Assembly (NCBI RefSeq): GCF_024498195.1
Contig: NZ_CP101824.1
Coordinates: forward strand, 2,976,001-3,040,000
Reading direction: 5' to 3'
DNA from: Halovivax cerinus
Lineage (GTDB): Archaea; Halobacteriota; Halobacteria; Halobacteriales; Natrialbaceae
Length of the DNA stretch: 64,000 nt
Shown: in pieces, positions 42,952 through 51,378 of the stretch
How positions within the stretch are numbered: position 1 is the first letter of the stretch
How the letters are laid out: each line of letters opens with the position of its first letter
Program-made: the position numbers and the translations under genes
Notes under the pieces: model-generated
The model's database searches: none
Told to the model about the DNA's origin: nothing
The model's input: only the letters and a program-made list of their open reading frames with translations

Positions 42952-43191
42952 ATGGAACCGATCGAAACGGACGCTGCGGGGACGTTATACCTGTCACGGT
43001 CGGACGGCGACCGCGGATCGAAGGGACCCTTCTTCGGTGTCTACGCCACTCGAACCGGTGACGACAAATTCGGGTGGTTCTGTAGCGCCTGTGAATCGGT
43101 CGACACGGCGATGGACGCCATGGGTCGCATTCAGTGCAACGAGTGTGGCAACCTCCGAAAACCAACCGAGTGGGATGCCGCCCACGAGTGA
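42952..43191 (+). CDS. DUF5816-like small zinc-binding protein
   Basis: The 79-residue protein has FGVYATRTGDDKFGWFCSAC and IQCNECGNLRKPTEWDAAHE, two cysteine pairs likely to bind one zinc. The overall pattern is that of the haloarchaeal DUF5816 family as I remember it; function is unknown. Standalone gene on the plus strand. Confidence 0.7.
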   Translation: MEPIETDAAGTLYLSRSDGDRGSKGPFFGVYATRTGDDKFGWFCSACESVDTAMDAMGRIQCNECGNLRKPTEWDAAHE

Positions 43192-43337
43192 ACCGCTGGT
43201 CCGGACCCGCCGACCGATTCGGTCCCCTCGTAACACGCAACCAAACCCAGAATCGATGCGATCGACAGTCAAACCGTGAAGGGGAGAATATCGACGGATA
43301 GCGCCGTCGTGCACGGCGATAGAGTGTGGCGTGCAAA

Positions 43338-43349
43338 CGTTTATCATAC
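43338..43349 (+). promoter_or_regulatory. TATA-type promoter
   Basis: CGTTTATCATAC centred about 30 bp before ATG 43373 supports that start and a leaderless transcript. Confidence 0.5.
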
Positions 43350-43372
43350 CTGCGCGTGTATGTCGGCGTGGA

Positions 43373-43678
43373 ATGGGTTCCGGTACCACGCCACTCGCCG
43401 AACGGGCACGATCGATTTTTACCGAACTCGGATACGCCGTCGACGGAGACGGGTCGGACTTTCGGGCGGAACGCGCGTGGAAGGTCGTCCACGTCAGTAC
43501 GACGGCGTCAGTCGACGACGACGCGACGGACGGCTACCGGTGTTTCGTCGCCGAACCCGACGACGCGTCCGACTTACAACACCGGCTCGAGCGACGGCAA
43601 CCGGCCTACGAGTGGGCCATCATCGTCGCAGACGGCGACGACTACCAGGTCGAGCGCGCACCGCCTGTATCGGCGTAG
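43373..43678 (+). CDS. haloarchaeal hypothetical protein (DUF7116-like)
   Basis: The 101-residue protein begins GSGTTPLAERARSIFTELGYAV and has strands FRAERAWKVVHVST and EWAIIVADGDDYQV, suggesting a small alpha/beta domain. It resembles a haloarchaea-specific family that I recall as DUF7116, but I am not certain of the number. Function is unknown. Confidence 0.6.
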   Translation: MGSGTTPLAERARSIFTELGYAVDGDGSDFRAERAWKVVHVSTTASVDDDATDGYRCFVAEPDDASDLQHRLERRQPAYEWAIIVADGDDYQVERAPPVSA

Positions 43679-43950
43679 GGTGGCGAAGTCACACCGCCAT
43701 CTGAGGGACAAAACGACCCGCCCCATTCACCGTGGGGTGTCGCGTACCCCTCCCACCAGCGACGCGAACGCGCGGTCGAGTACACTCGAGGCAGGCCGTA
43801 CACGTGACCAGAACGAGGAATACGGTGGATAAAACCCGAGAGGACGGCACGAGGCCCGAGCGTGTGATCCGGGGATCGACACCGCCTCACGAGAGACGGG
43901 TTCCACATCCGAACGTCGAACGCACAGGCATCAGACAGCGATCGGCTCGT

Positions 43951-45159
43951 CTACCGGAGCGATTCGCGAACCGCACGAACGCCGGCGTCCGTATCGACGT
44001 CGGCGCCCGCCTCCGCCAGCGCGTCGCCGAGCGCGGTGACGGTGAGCACGACGTTCTCCGGGCGCGCGGCGTGACCCATACAGCCGATGCGGAATATCTC
44101 GCCTGCCAGATCGCCGAGGCCACCGGCGATCTCGAGATCGTAGCCCTCGAGGACCGCGTCGCAAATCGCCCCGTCGTCGACGCCCTCGGGGACGCACACG
44201 GCGTTCAGGCTCGGTAACCAGTACGCATCCGGTGCGTTCATCGCGAGGCCCATCGCCTCGACGCCGGCTTTCAGCGCACTCGCGAGACGTTCGTGACGCT
44301 CCCACCGTGCTTCGATCCCCTCCTCTGCGACGAGGCGGAGGGCCTCTCGCAGCGCGTAGACGTTCGTGATCGGCGCGGTGTGGTGATACGCGCGTTCGTC
44401 ACCCCAGTATCCCTCGAGGAGTGAGAGGTCGAGGTACCACGACCGCGGGTCCGTCTCGCGATCGAGTACCTTCGCCATGGCCTCGTCGGAGAGCGTCAGG
44501 GGACTCGCGCCCGGGGGGCAGGAGAGACACTTCTGCGGACCGGCGTACGCGACGTCGACGTTCCAGTCGTCGACCCGGAGTTCGACGCCGCCGAGAGACG
44601 TGACCGTGTCGGCGACGACGAAGGCGTCGTGATCGTGAGCCGCCTCGGTCAGCACCGGTACGTCGGGTTGCAACACCCCAGTGCTCGTCTCCGCGTGGAC
44701 GAAGCCGAAGACGTCCGGATCGTGCGCCGCCAGTGCCGACTCGACGTCAGCAGGGTCGAGCGGTTCGCCCCACGGCGCGTCGACCGTGACGACGTCGCCC
44801 CCGGCGCGACGAGCCATCGACGCCATCCGGTCGCCGAAGTAGCCGTTCGACGGGACGAGCACGGTGTCACCCGGTTCGACCAGGTTTCCGAACGCCGCCT
44901 CCATCGCGGCCGAACCCGTCCCCGAGACGGGGATCGTCCACTCGTTGTCCGTCCGGAACGTGTACCGGAGCAGGTCCTGCACCTCGTCCATCAGCTCGAC
45001 GAACGAGGGGTCCAGGTGACCGACCAGTGGCGTACTCATCGCCCGCAACACGCGCGGGTGAACGTCGCTCGGACCGGGCCCCATGAGTGTTCGATTCGGC
45101 GGATCGAGCTCGGCGACAGCCGGAGCCGCTTCGGCCGACGACGTAGCGTTCTCTCCCAT
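43951..45159 (-). CDS. PLP-dependent alanine/serine-glyoxylate-type aminotransferase
   Basis: The 402-residue class V aminotransferase has MGPGPSDVHPRVL near the N-terminus, SGTGSAAMEAAFGNL for the phosphate cup, VADTVTSLGG with the Asp contacting the pyridine nitrogen, and AYAGPQKCLSCPPG with the PLP-lysine. That combination matches the alanine-glyoxylate/serine-pyruvate family. Physiological donor and acceptor are uncertain. It is divergent from the YdjM-type gene. Confidence 0.9.
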   Translation of the reverse strand: MGENATSSAEAAPAVAELDPPNRTLMGPGPSDVHPRVLRAMSTPLVGHLDPSFVELMDEVQDLLRYTFRTDNEWTIPVSGTGSAAMEAAFGNLVEPGDTVLVPSNGYFGDRMASMARRAGGDVVTVDAPWGEPLDPADVESALAAHDPDVFGFVHAETSTGVLQPDVPVLTEAAHDHDAFVVADTVTSLGGVELRVDDWNVDVAYAGPQKCLSCPPGASPLTLSDEAMAKVLDRETDPRSWYLDLSLLEGYWGDERAYHHTAPITNVYALREALRLVAEEGIEARWERHERLASALKAGVEAMGLAMNAPDAYWLPSLNAVCVPEGVDDGAICDAVLEGYDLEIAGGLGDLAGEIFRIGCMGHAARPENVVLTVTALGDALAEAGADVDTDAGVRAVRESLR

Positions 45160-45245
45160 GAGCCAGTCCTGCCCCGGCACCCCCAAAGGCCTACCGAACC
45201 CGGCCAGACACGTGATGTCGCCGCGTCTATGTGTCTCACGCACCG

Positions 45246-45253
45246 CTTATTTA
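45246..45253 (+). promoter_or_regulatory. TATA box of the YdjM-like gene
   Basis: CTTATTTA lies 25-32 bp before GTG 45278 and supports this start over longer readings. Confidence 0.5.
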
Positions 45254-45277
45254 CCTCGCCTGCGTACGATTCGGACT

Positions 45278-46357
45278 GTGTTCGTCGGACACGCCCTGTT
45301 CGCGTTCGCCGTCGCCGCCCTCGTCGCCGACCGGTGGGGCTGGCACCGACGCCAGGCGCTCGCCGTCGGGATCGTCGCCGGCGCGTTCGCGACGCTCCCC
45401 GACGTCGACGTCGCCTACGCGTTCGTCGGGCTCCTCCGCTGGATCACGACGGACGGAGCGCTCTCTGCGCCCACCGCGTTCTGGGACGCCAGTCGTGCCA
45501 CCCACCGATCCGTGACCCACTCGCTCGTCACCGGCGCGATCGCAGCCGCATCGTTCGCGTTGCTCGCGCGCTCACTCACGGCCGATCGGTCAGTACCGGC
45601 GATTGGTGGTTCGCTCGGACTCGTTGCTATTCTCCTCGCGCTCGCGATCGGAGCGGGACCGCTCGCTGGGGCAATGATGGCGCTCTTCCTGGCGACGGGC
45701 TGGGTGCTCACCCGACTGGCCACCCACCGTACCACCCTCTCCGCACCGACGATCGGACTCGCCGCCCTCTGGGGACTGTGGTCGCATCCGTGGGGCGACC
45801 TGTTCACTGGCGAGCCACCAGCGTTCGCGTTCCCGATCGAAACCGCGTTCGTCGACTCTCGCGTGGTGATTTCGGGGGATCCGACACTCCACCTCCTCGG
45901 GGCGTTCGCGATCGAGCTCGCCACGGTCTGGCTCGCCCTCCTCGCACTCTACCGACTCACCGATCGAGCCGTGATCCCGGCGATCGACCGTCGCGCGACG
46001 GTGGGTTCCCTCTACGGCGTCACGGCGCTCGTCGCGACGCCACCGACGCTCGCCGTCTCCTATCACTTCGTGTACTCGATACTCGGCGTCGGGTTCCTCT
46101 TCGGGGCGATCAAAACGGCTCCGCTCCCGTCCCAGGTTCGCCTGCCGATCCGTTCGTCGCTCGGCCCGTCGATCCCGGGGAGCCGATCCGCCGCCCTCGA
46201 CCGACTCACCGGCCGTACTCTCGCCGACAGACTCGGCGACGGCAGCTGGCTATCGAACGACGACGTCCTCGACGGCGCGCTCACCGCGGTCGCGGCCGTC
46301 ACCGTCGCCCTCGCGACATACGGTGTGAGTTACGTCCTCGTCGTCGGGCCGTCGTAG
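45278..46357 (+). CDS. YdjM-like membrane-bound metal-dependent hydrolase
   Basis: The 359-residue protein from GTG 45278 begins FVGHALFAFAVAALVAD, then GAFATLPDVDVAY and THRSVTHSLV, the conserved Asp and His motifs of the YdjM/LexA-regulated membrane hydrolase family. About eight hydrophobic segments follow, and WSHPWGDLFTGEPPAF continues the metal-ligand pattern. Bacterial homologues are predicted metallo-hydrolases; the substrate is unknown. Confidence 0.8.
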   Translation: MFVGHALFAFAVAALVADRWGWHRRQALAVGIVAGAFATLPDVDVAYAFVGLLRWITTDGALSAPTAFWDASRATHRSVTHSLVTGAIAAASFALLARSLTADRSVPAIGGSLGLVAILLALAIGAGPLAGAMMALFLATGWVLTRLATHRTTLSAPTIGLAALWGLWSHPWGDLFTGEPPAFAFPIETAFVDSRVVISGDPTLHLLGAFAIELATVWLALLALYRLTDRAVIPAIDRRATVGSLYGVTALVATPPTLAVSYHFVYSILGVGFLFGAIKTAPLPSQVRLPIRSSLGPSIPGSRSAALDRLTGRTLADRLGDGSWLSNDDVLDGALTAVAAVTVALATYGVSYVLVVGPS

Positions 46358-46417
46358 CGGGCCGCCCCGGCGCCGGGGTTCCATACGCTTTTACCGGACC
46401 GGTCGGTATCCCTGCTC

Positions 46418-47035
46418 GTGGCTCGCGTCAGACTCGACGAGTTGCTCGGTGGCAGCAGAGCGAACGCGATCGTCTCGTGGCTGGTCGTCGCCGCCATCGC
46501 GGTCGGCGGTCTCACCGCGATCAGCGTCGAGCGACCGCTCTGGGTCGCATTCGCCGCCGCGCTCGTCGTCCTCGCGATCATACCGCCGGTGACACATCGG
46601 TCGTGGGACGTCATGCTCCCCTGGGAAGTGCTCCTCCTGGCCGCCCTGCCGATGGTCGAACTGGCGCTGGGGACTGCCCGGACGGGCGGTCACTTCACCT
46701 CGTACCTCTCGGTCGCGGCGGTCGCGCTCGTCGTCGCGGTCGAACTGCAGGCGTTTACCAGCGTCGAGATGACGTCCGGATTCGCCGTCGTCTTCGTCGC
46801 GATCGCGACCATGGCAACGGCGGCCCTCTGGGCGCTGCTGCGCTGGTGGCTCTCCGGGCTCCTCGGCGTCCCGTTCCCGACCGATCACGACGTCATTATG
46901 TGGGAGTTCGTCTACTCGACCCTGGCTGGACTCGGCGCCGGAGCGGTGTTCGAACTGTACTTCAGGCGGCTCGATCGCGCCGGAGGGGGACCAGCTGACG
47001 AATCGACGGCCGGAACGGAGGCCCTCGATGTCTAG
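46418..47035 (+). CDS. integral membrane protein, pair member 1
   Basis: The 205-residue protein has about six hydrophobic segments and ends in a short acidic tail. FTSVEMTSGFAVVFVAIATMAT and IMWEFVYSTLAGLGAGAVFELYF are its most distinctive parts. The GTG start is preceded by a TTTTA element about 27 bp away. Its last 8 bp overlap the next membrane-protein gene, implying coupled translation. The last membrane segment resembles that of the next protein (W-E-x-hydrophobic then GG/GLG), so they may be distant paralogues. Confidence 0.7.
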   Translation: MARVRLDELLGGSRANAIVSWLVVAAIAVGGLTAISVERPLWVAFAAALVVLAIIPPVTHRSWDVMLPWEVLLLAALPMVELALGTARTGGHFTSYLSVAAVALVVAVELQAFTSVEMTSGFAVVFVAIATMATAALWALLRWWLSGLLGVPFPTDHDVIMWEFVYSTLAGLGAGAVFELYFRRLDRAGGGPADESTAGTEALDV

Positions 47036-47693
47036 GGTCCGATCGTTCTTCGCATCGACCCGACGGCAGCGTCAGCTCACGTACCTGATGGAACTGAGCC
47101 TGATCGGAATGGTGTTCATCGGAATCGATCGCGGCGACGTCGGCCTGCTCGTCAACGTGGGCGTGGCGGTCGCCGTGACGCAGTTACCGCCGATCCTCGA
47201 ACGCGATTACGAGATTCCGATGGATCCACGGCTCACGCTGTGGATTACGAGCGCGGTCTTCCTGCACGCCCTCGGAACCGTCGGTCCCCCGGGCGGGACG
47301 GCAACGTTCTACAGCCAGGTCTGGTGGTGGGACCACGTCACGCACGCCCTTTCGGCCTCACTGGTGGCCGCCGTGGGCTACGCCACCGTTCGGGCCCTCC
47401 ACGAACACGCAGACGGCATCTACTTCCCGGATCGCTTCATCGCCGTCTTCATCCTCCTGTTCGTCCTCGCGTTCGGTGTTCTCTGGGAGGTCCTCGAGTT
47501 CGCGATCGCGCTCGCCGCCGAGCGGATGGGGACGGGAACCGTACTCACCCAATACGGGCTCGAAGACACCATGATGGACCTGGTATTCAATTCCATCGGC
47601 GGCCTCGTCGTCGCCGCCTGGGGCGGGGTCTACCTCTCCGACGTCGTCGACGCGCTCCGCCAGCGCCTCGACGGTGAGCGAACCGCTCGATAG
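47028..47693 (+). CDS. YjdF/DUF2238-like membrane protein, pair member 2
   Basis: The 221-residue protein has five to six membrane segments. WWWDHVTHALSASLVAAVGY, GVLWEVLEFAIALAAERMG and DTMMDLVFNSIGGLVVAAWGG are the conserved D-x2-H, E and D-x5-N patterns of the YjdF/DUF2238 family. It overlaps the upstream membrane gene by 8 bp. The family function is unknown. Confidence 0.75.
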   Translation: MSRVRSFFASTRRQRQLTYLMELSLIGMVFIGIDRGDVGLLVNVGVAVAVTQLPPILERDYEIPMDPRLTLWITSAVFLHALGTVGPPGGTATFYSQVWWWDHVTHALSASLVAAVGYATVRALHEHADGIYFPDRFIAVFILLFVLAFGVLWEVLEFAIALAAERMGTGTVLTQYGLEDTMMDLVFNSIGGLVVAAWGGVYLSDVVDALRQRLDGERTAR

Positions 47694-47744
47694 CGAGAAC
47701 GGCCGGGTGGATTTATGTCGACGGTCGTGGTAGTCGAGGAGGCA

Positions 47745-47945
47745 ATGGTTTTCAAGAAGATCACGCTGATCGGAACGAGCGAGGAGAGCTTCGAGGCGGC
47801 GACCGACAACGCGATCGATCGCGCGGAGTCGACCCTCCAGAACGTACACTGGGTCGAAGTCGACGAACTCGGCGTCGAACTCGCGTCGGTCGCAGACAGA
47901 CAGTACCAGGCCGAGGTCACCGTCGCCTTCGAACTCGAAGAGTAA
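47745..47945 (+). CDS. dodecin, flavin-binding
   Basis: The 66-residue protein closely follows the halobacterial dodecin pattern ([19 protein letters not shown]). It retains Trp36, which sandwiches the flavin isoalloxazine rings, and Gln55, which hydrogen-bonds them. Haloarchaeal dodecin stores riboflavin or lumichrome as a hollow dodecamer. ATG 47745 matches the known N-terminus; the preceding in-frame start would add ten unrelated residues. Confidence 0.93.
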   Translation: MVFKKITLIGTSEESFEAATDNAIDRAESTLQNVHWVEVDELGVELASVADRQYQAEVTVAFELEE

Positions 47946-48004
47946 CAGCCCCCGTCGTGAACGGAGCGGAATCGAAGGTAGTCGCCGGTTCATCTCCTGG
48001 GAAC

Positions 48005-48127
48005 AGCCGATCGGATGTTCCTGAGAGGGCCGTTCGTGTGCTAGAGATGGCCGATTGAGTGTGACAGAGCGTGCTGATCGAGTGTGTCAGAGACAGCCGA
48101 ACGGACGTTCCAGAGACGGTCGGTCGT
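48005..48127. repeat. ~23-bp degenerate tandem repeat
   Basis: Successive units such as CCGATTGAGTGTGACAGAG, CTGATCGAGTGTGTCAGAG and CCGAACGGACGTTCCAGAG follow at about 23-bp intervals, with more decayed units before them. They occupy the gap between dodecin and the converging IscA-type gene. Confidence 0.6.
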
Positions 48128-48135
48128 GGAGCGCG

Positions 48136-48504
48136 TCAGGTTCGGAACGACTCGCCGCACCCGCACTCGCTGACGACGTTCGGGTTCTCGACGTGGAACC
48201 CTTCTGCCTGCAATCCGGATTCGAAGTCGAGGACGCTCCCCTCGATGTACTTCATGCTCGCCGGATCGACGAAGACGCGCAGGCCGTGGTGTTCGTAGAT
48301 CGTGTCGTCCTCGTCCGGTTCGTCGTCGAAGCGCATGCCGTAGGACAGTCCCGCACAGCCACCTTGCTGGACGAACAGCCGAAGTCCGGAGATGTCGGTA
48401 TCCAGTCCCTCGTCTTCGATGAGAGACAGGGCCTGTTCGGCGGCGGATTCGGTGACGTCGATCTGCGCCGTGGCGTCACCGCCAGTGGCCGGTTCCGTAC
48501 TCAT
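48136..48504 (-). CDS. HesB/IscA-family iron-sulfur cluster carrier
   Basis: The 122-residue A-type carrier has the three invariant cysteines, Cys50 in QQGGCAGLSY and Cys114/Cys116 in ECGCGESF, which bind and transfer an Fe-S cluster. ATG 48504 gives a short acidic N-terminal extension; an earlier in-frame start at 48597 is less likely. It is upstream of nothing on this strand, and no other Fe-S assembly genes are nearby. Confidence 0.92.
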   Translation of the reverse strand: MSTEPATGGDATAQIDVTESAAEQALSLIEDEGLDTDISGLRLFVQQGGCAGLSYGMRFDDEPDEDDTIYEHHGLRVFVDPASMKYIEGSVLDFESGLQAEGFHVENPNVVSECGCGESFRT

Positions 48505-48633
48505 GGTGGGTGATACTGCGGCGACGGTGTTAACAGTGACGCCTCCGGCCGTCGACGGCGACACAGATTTGGGTCGGACGTGGTTCGTCGGTGACACCGG
48601 TGAGCGACGACTCTGAGACCCGCCTGTCTCGGG

Positions 48634-49914
48634 CTACTCCTCGAGTCTCCGTCGAACGCTCTCGGCGTGGGCGTCGAGGCCCTCGGCGTCGGCAAGCGTC
48701 GTGATGGTGTCGGACAACGCTGCCAACCCGTCACGGGAGAGGCGCTGGACAGTCGTCGCCCGGAGAAACGTCTCCACGGCGAGACCGCCGGTCACCCGCG
48801 CGCCGCCGCCCGTCGGGAGGACGTGGTTCGTCCCGCTCGCATAGTCACCGGCAGCGACCGGTGTGTACGGGCCGAGAAAGACGCTTCCGGCACTGTCGAT
48901 CCGATCGAGGATCGCCTCGTCGTCGGCGGCGTGGATCGCAAGGTGTTCGGGGGCGTAGGACTCCGCGAAGAGGATCGCCTCGCTCATCGATCGCGCGAGG
49001 AAGACCCCACTTGCGTCGTTCGAGAGGGCACCTTCGACGACGTCCGCGCGAACCTGCTCGGGAGACCGGGCCGCGAGTTCGTCGGCGATCGCCTCGGCCG
49101 TCTCCTCGTCGTCGGTCACGGCGACGACCGACGCGTTCGGATCGTGTTCTGCCTGCGCGAGCAGCTCGTCTGCCACGTTCGACGCGTTGGCCGTCTCGTC
49201 GGCGATCACGAGGACCTCGCTCGGCCCGGCGAGGAGGTCGATCTCGACGTCTCCTCGTACCTCGGCCTTGGCGGCCGTCACCCACCGATTCCCGGGGCCG
49301 ACGACCTTCTGTACGCGGTCGACCGTCTCCGTTCCGTAGGCGAGTGCCGAGACACCCTGCGCACCACCGACGGTGTAGACGGCGTCCGCGCCCGCGGCGT
49401 GGATCGCGCCCAGGGTGGCTGGGTTCGGGTCGTCCGCGGGCGGCGTGACGACCGCAACGTGCTCGACGCCGGCGACTACGGCCGGGACGATTCCCATGAT
49501 CGCGCTCGAAGGATACGCCGCCGCGCCACCCGGCACGTAGACGCCGACCCGGTCGATCGGTCGGAACCGTCGGCCCAGTTCGCGTCCCGAATCGAACGTC
49601 TCGCGCCAGTCGTCTGGCAGCTGGGCCCGGTGGAACGTCTCGACGTTCTCGATCGCGGTCTCGATCGCCGCCCGAACGTCGTCTTCGAGCGACTCCCAGG
49701 CTCGCTCGCAGCGATCCGTACAGTCGATGTTACCGACGGTCACCTCGTCGAACTCCTCGGAGAACGATCGAACGGCGACGTCACCCTCTTCGCGGACGCG
49801 CTCGACGATGTCGGCAACGTCGTCACGGACGCTGTCGATACCGGCGTCCCGATCGAACAGCGCCGACCGTTCTGTGGGGCCGAGCTCGGCGAGTTCCCGT
49901 ACGTCGATGGTCAT
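48634..49914 (-). CDS. hisD: histidinol dehydrogenase
   Basis: The 426-residue enzyme oxidises L-histidinol to histidine in two NAD-dependent steps. Seen are [18 protein letters not shown], the [17 protein letters not shown] and [13 protein letters not shown] segments, [20 protein letters not shown] and the C-terminal [21 protein letters not shown] with the zinc/substrate ligands. ATG 49914 gives normal length. A small membrane-protein gene precedes it on the same strand, 44 bp away. Confidence 0.94.
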   Translation of the reverse strand: MTIDVRELAELGPTERSALFDRDAGIDSVRDDVADIVERVREEGDVAVRSFSEEFDEVTVGNIDCTDRCERAWESLEDDVRAAIETAIENVETFHRAQLPDDWRETFDSGRELGRRFRPIDRVGVYVPGGAAAYPSSAIMGIVPAVVAGVEHVAVVTPPADDPNPATLGAIHAAGADAVYTVGGAQGVSALAYGTETVDRVQKVVGPGNRWVTAAKAEVRGDVEIDLLAGPSEVLVIADETANASNVADELLAQAEHDPNASVVAVTDDEETAEAIADELAARSPEQVRADVVEGALSNDASGVFLARSMSEAILFAESYAPEHLAIHAADDEAILDRIDSAGSVFLGPYTPVAAGDYASGTNHVLPTGGGARVTGGLAVETFLRATTVQRLSRDGLAALSDTITTLADAEGLDAHAESVRRRLEE

Positions 49915-49958
49915 ACGCGACCATCGGGCCACCGGGGAAAAACCGTTTCTCTCCGCGC

Positions 49959-50186
49959 TCACTCGGACCCGTCGACTGGGTCGATCCGCCAGAGGCCGAG
50001 CCAGTCGAGAGTCGCCCGGACGAACAGATAGACGACCAGTCCGAATCCAGCGAACAGGAAGGGTGCGCGGGCCAGATCGGCCGCATCGCTCCCGATGACG
50101 AACCCGCCGAATCCCCGCACGAAGAAACTCAGGACGACCAGCCCGATCGCCACGACCGCGTACGTGACGAAGTCCTGTCGATCCAT
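49959..50186 (-). CDS. small membrane protein with two transmembrane segments
   Basis: The 75-residue protein has two hydrophobic segments (YAVVAIGLVVLSFFVRGFGG and FAGFGLVVYLFVRATLDWLG) and polar ends. It is conserved-looking in composition but not recognised. It may share a transcript with hisD, which begins 44 bp further on. Confidence 0.6.
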   Translation of the reverse strand: MDRQDFVTYAVVAIGLVVLSFFVRGFGGFVIGSDAADLARAPFLFAGFGLVVYLFVRATLDWLGLWRIDPVDGSE

Positions 50187-50385
50187 ACGGATCGATCGAC
50201 AGCCGCCGTTAAATCCGCTTGGATACGACTTCGGCCCGGTTTGGCGTACGAACGGTTGTGAACGACCCGTCCGTGAAGAAATGGATGACTACCGATCGTA
50301 GGTTCCTCGGCGACTGAGTGTCCGGAAAATACTGGTATCTCTCCCTGAAGTGGGCATTATCTGGGCAGGTGAAATAGGGCCGTCC

Positions 50386-51024
50386 ATGGATCGACGAACC
50401 GCATCATCACGTCGTCGCACGCTCGAACGAATCGGCGCAGCGATGGGCGTCGTCTGGCTCGCCGGGTGTTCCGACGGCGGCGGGCCCGAAGACGACGGTG
50501 ACGGAGGCGATACCGGCGACGATGGAATCGAGACGGGAGACGGAGCGGACAACGAGACGGACGACGGCGTCGGAGACGACGACAACGAGACGGACGGTGC
50601 GGGTAACGAAACCGCCGACAACGAGACGGCCGGAAACGAGACGAATGGAAACGAAACTGACGGCAACGAGAGTACCGGTGGCGGTGCGAGCGGCGCGATC
50701 GAACCGGACACGTCGATCGAATTCAGCGCACAGACGACCGCGTGGGTAGGAATCGCGCCCGACGCTATCGCCGACCAGGACAACCCGGAGCTCACCTTGC
50801 ATGGCGGCGAATCCTACGAGATCGGCTGGACCGAGGGCGACGGTGCGGGCCACAACATCGAGATCTGGGACTCGAACGGTGAGGTCATCGACGACCTCTC
50901 GACGGAGGTCGTCTCCGATCCGGGGGACGGCCAGTGGCTCCAGTTCGAAGCGAGCGACGAGATGGCGAACTACGTCTGTCAACCGCACCAGACGACGATG
51001 ATCGGGGACATTTCCGTCGAGTAA
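50386..51024 (+). CDS. halocyanin-like blue copper lipoprotein
   Basis: The 212-residue protein starts with an RRR twin-arginine signal and a lipobox LAGC (Cys28), so it is exported folded and lipid-anchored. Residues 30-105 are an acidic linker with eight or nine NET/NES sequons, likely N-glycosylated. The cupredoxin domain (about 108-212) has His156 in GHNIEIW, and Cys198, His201 and Met205 in YVCQPHQTTM, the type 1 copper set. It would act as a mobile electron carrier at the outer face of the membrane. Confidence 0.88.
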   Translation: MDRRTASSRRRTLERIGAAMGVVWLAGCSDGGGPEDDGDGGDTGDDGIETGDGADNETDDGVGDDDNETDGAGNETADNETAGNETNGNETDGNESTGGGASGAIEPDTSIEFSAQTTAWVGIAPDAIADQDNPELTLHGGESYEIGWTEGDGAGHNIEIWDSNGEVIDDLSTEVVSDPGDGQWLQFEASDEMANYVCQPHQTTMIGDISVE

Positions 51025-51378
51025 CGGGCACCCGATTCGGACGGGCAGAGCGGCGGGAGGAAGACGATTTGGGCGGAGCGAAATAGCGCAGTCGCTTTCG
51101 GAAATCGTGTCGCCCGGAACACTAACGTCCAGCGTCATCCCTGGCGGCGTGCCGTGTCGGCTGGCTAACCCTCGTGCCGGGCGGGCGAGATTCCGTCAGG
51201 AATCTCGATATGCGAGGCGGTGTGAACCGCCGCAGTGTGTCGCGTACCCGGGTTCTCCGTCCGTCATCGCACCCGTGCAGGTACGCTCTGGTGGGGACTG
51301 AGGTACGCACTGGTCGTAGGTTGGCGCTGCGGAAAACGCTTCCCGTTAGTTAGTGATCCGGCGTGAGTCTCGGTGACG
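51025..51378. other. 354-bp non-coding gap with tandem stem-loops
   Basis: No gene is visible between the halocyanin and the converging reductase. Two perfect stem-loops lie in the middle (51188-51209 and 51218-51233). The right-hand 150 bp show nothing notable. Confidence 0.5.
51188..51233. repeat. two consecutive perfect stem-loops
   Basis: CGAGATTCC at 51188-51196 pairs with GGAATCTCG at 51201-51209 around loop GTCA. GGCGGT at 51218-51223 pairs with ACCGCC at 51228-51233 around loop GTGA. They lie between converging genes and could be a transcript end structure, a small RNA or a decayed transposon end. Confidence 0.5.

Noticed and set aside
44629..46998. A 789-codon plus-strand frame
   Set aside because: It overlaps the aminotransferase, YdjM-like and membrane-protein genes in a wrong frame; Arg-rich and without any domain.
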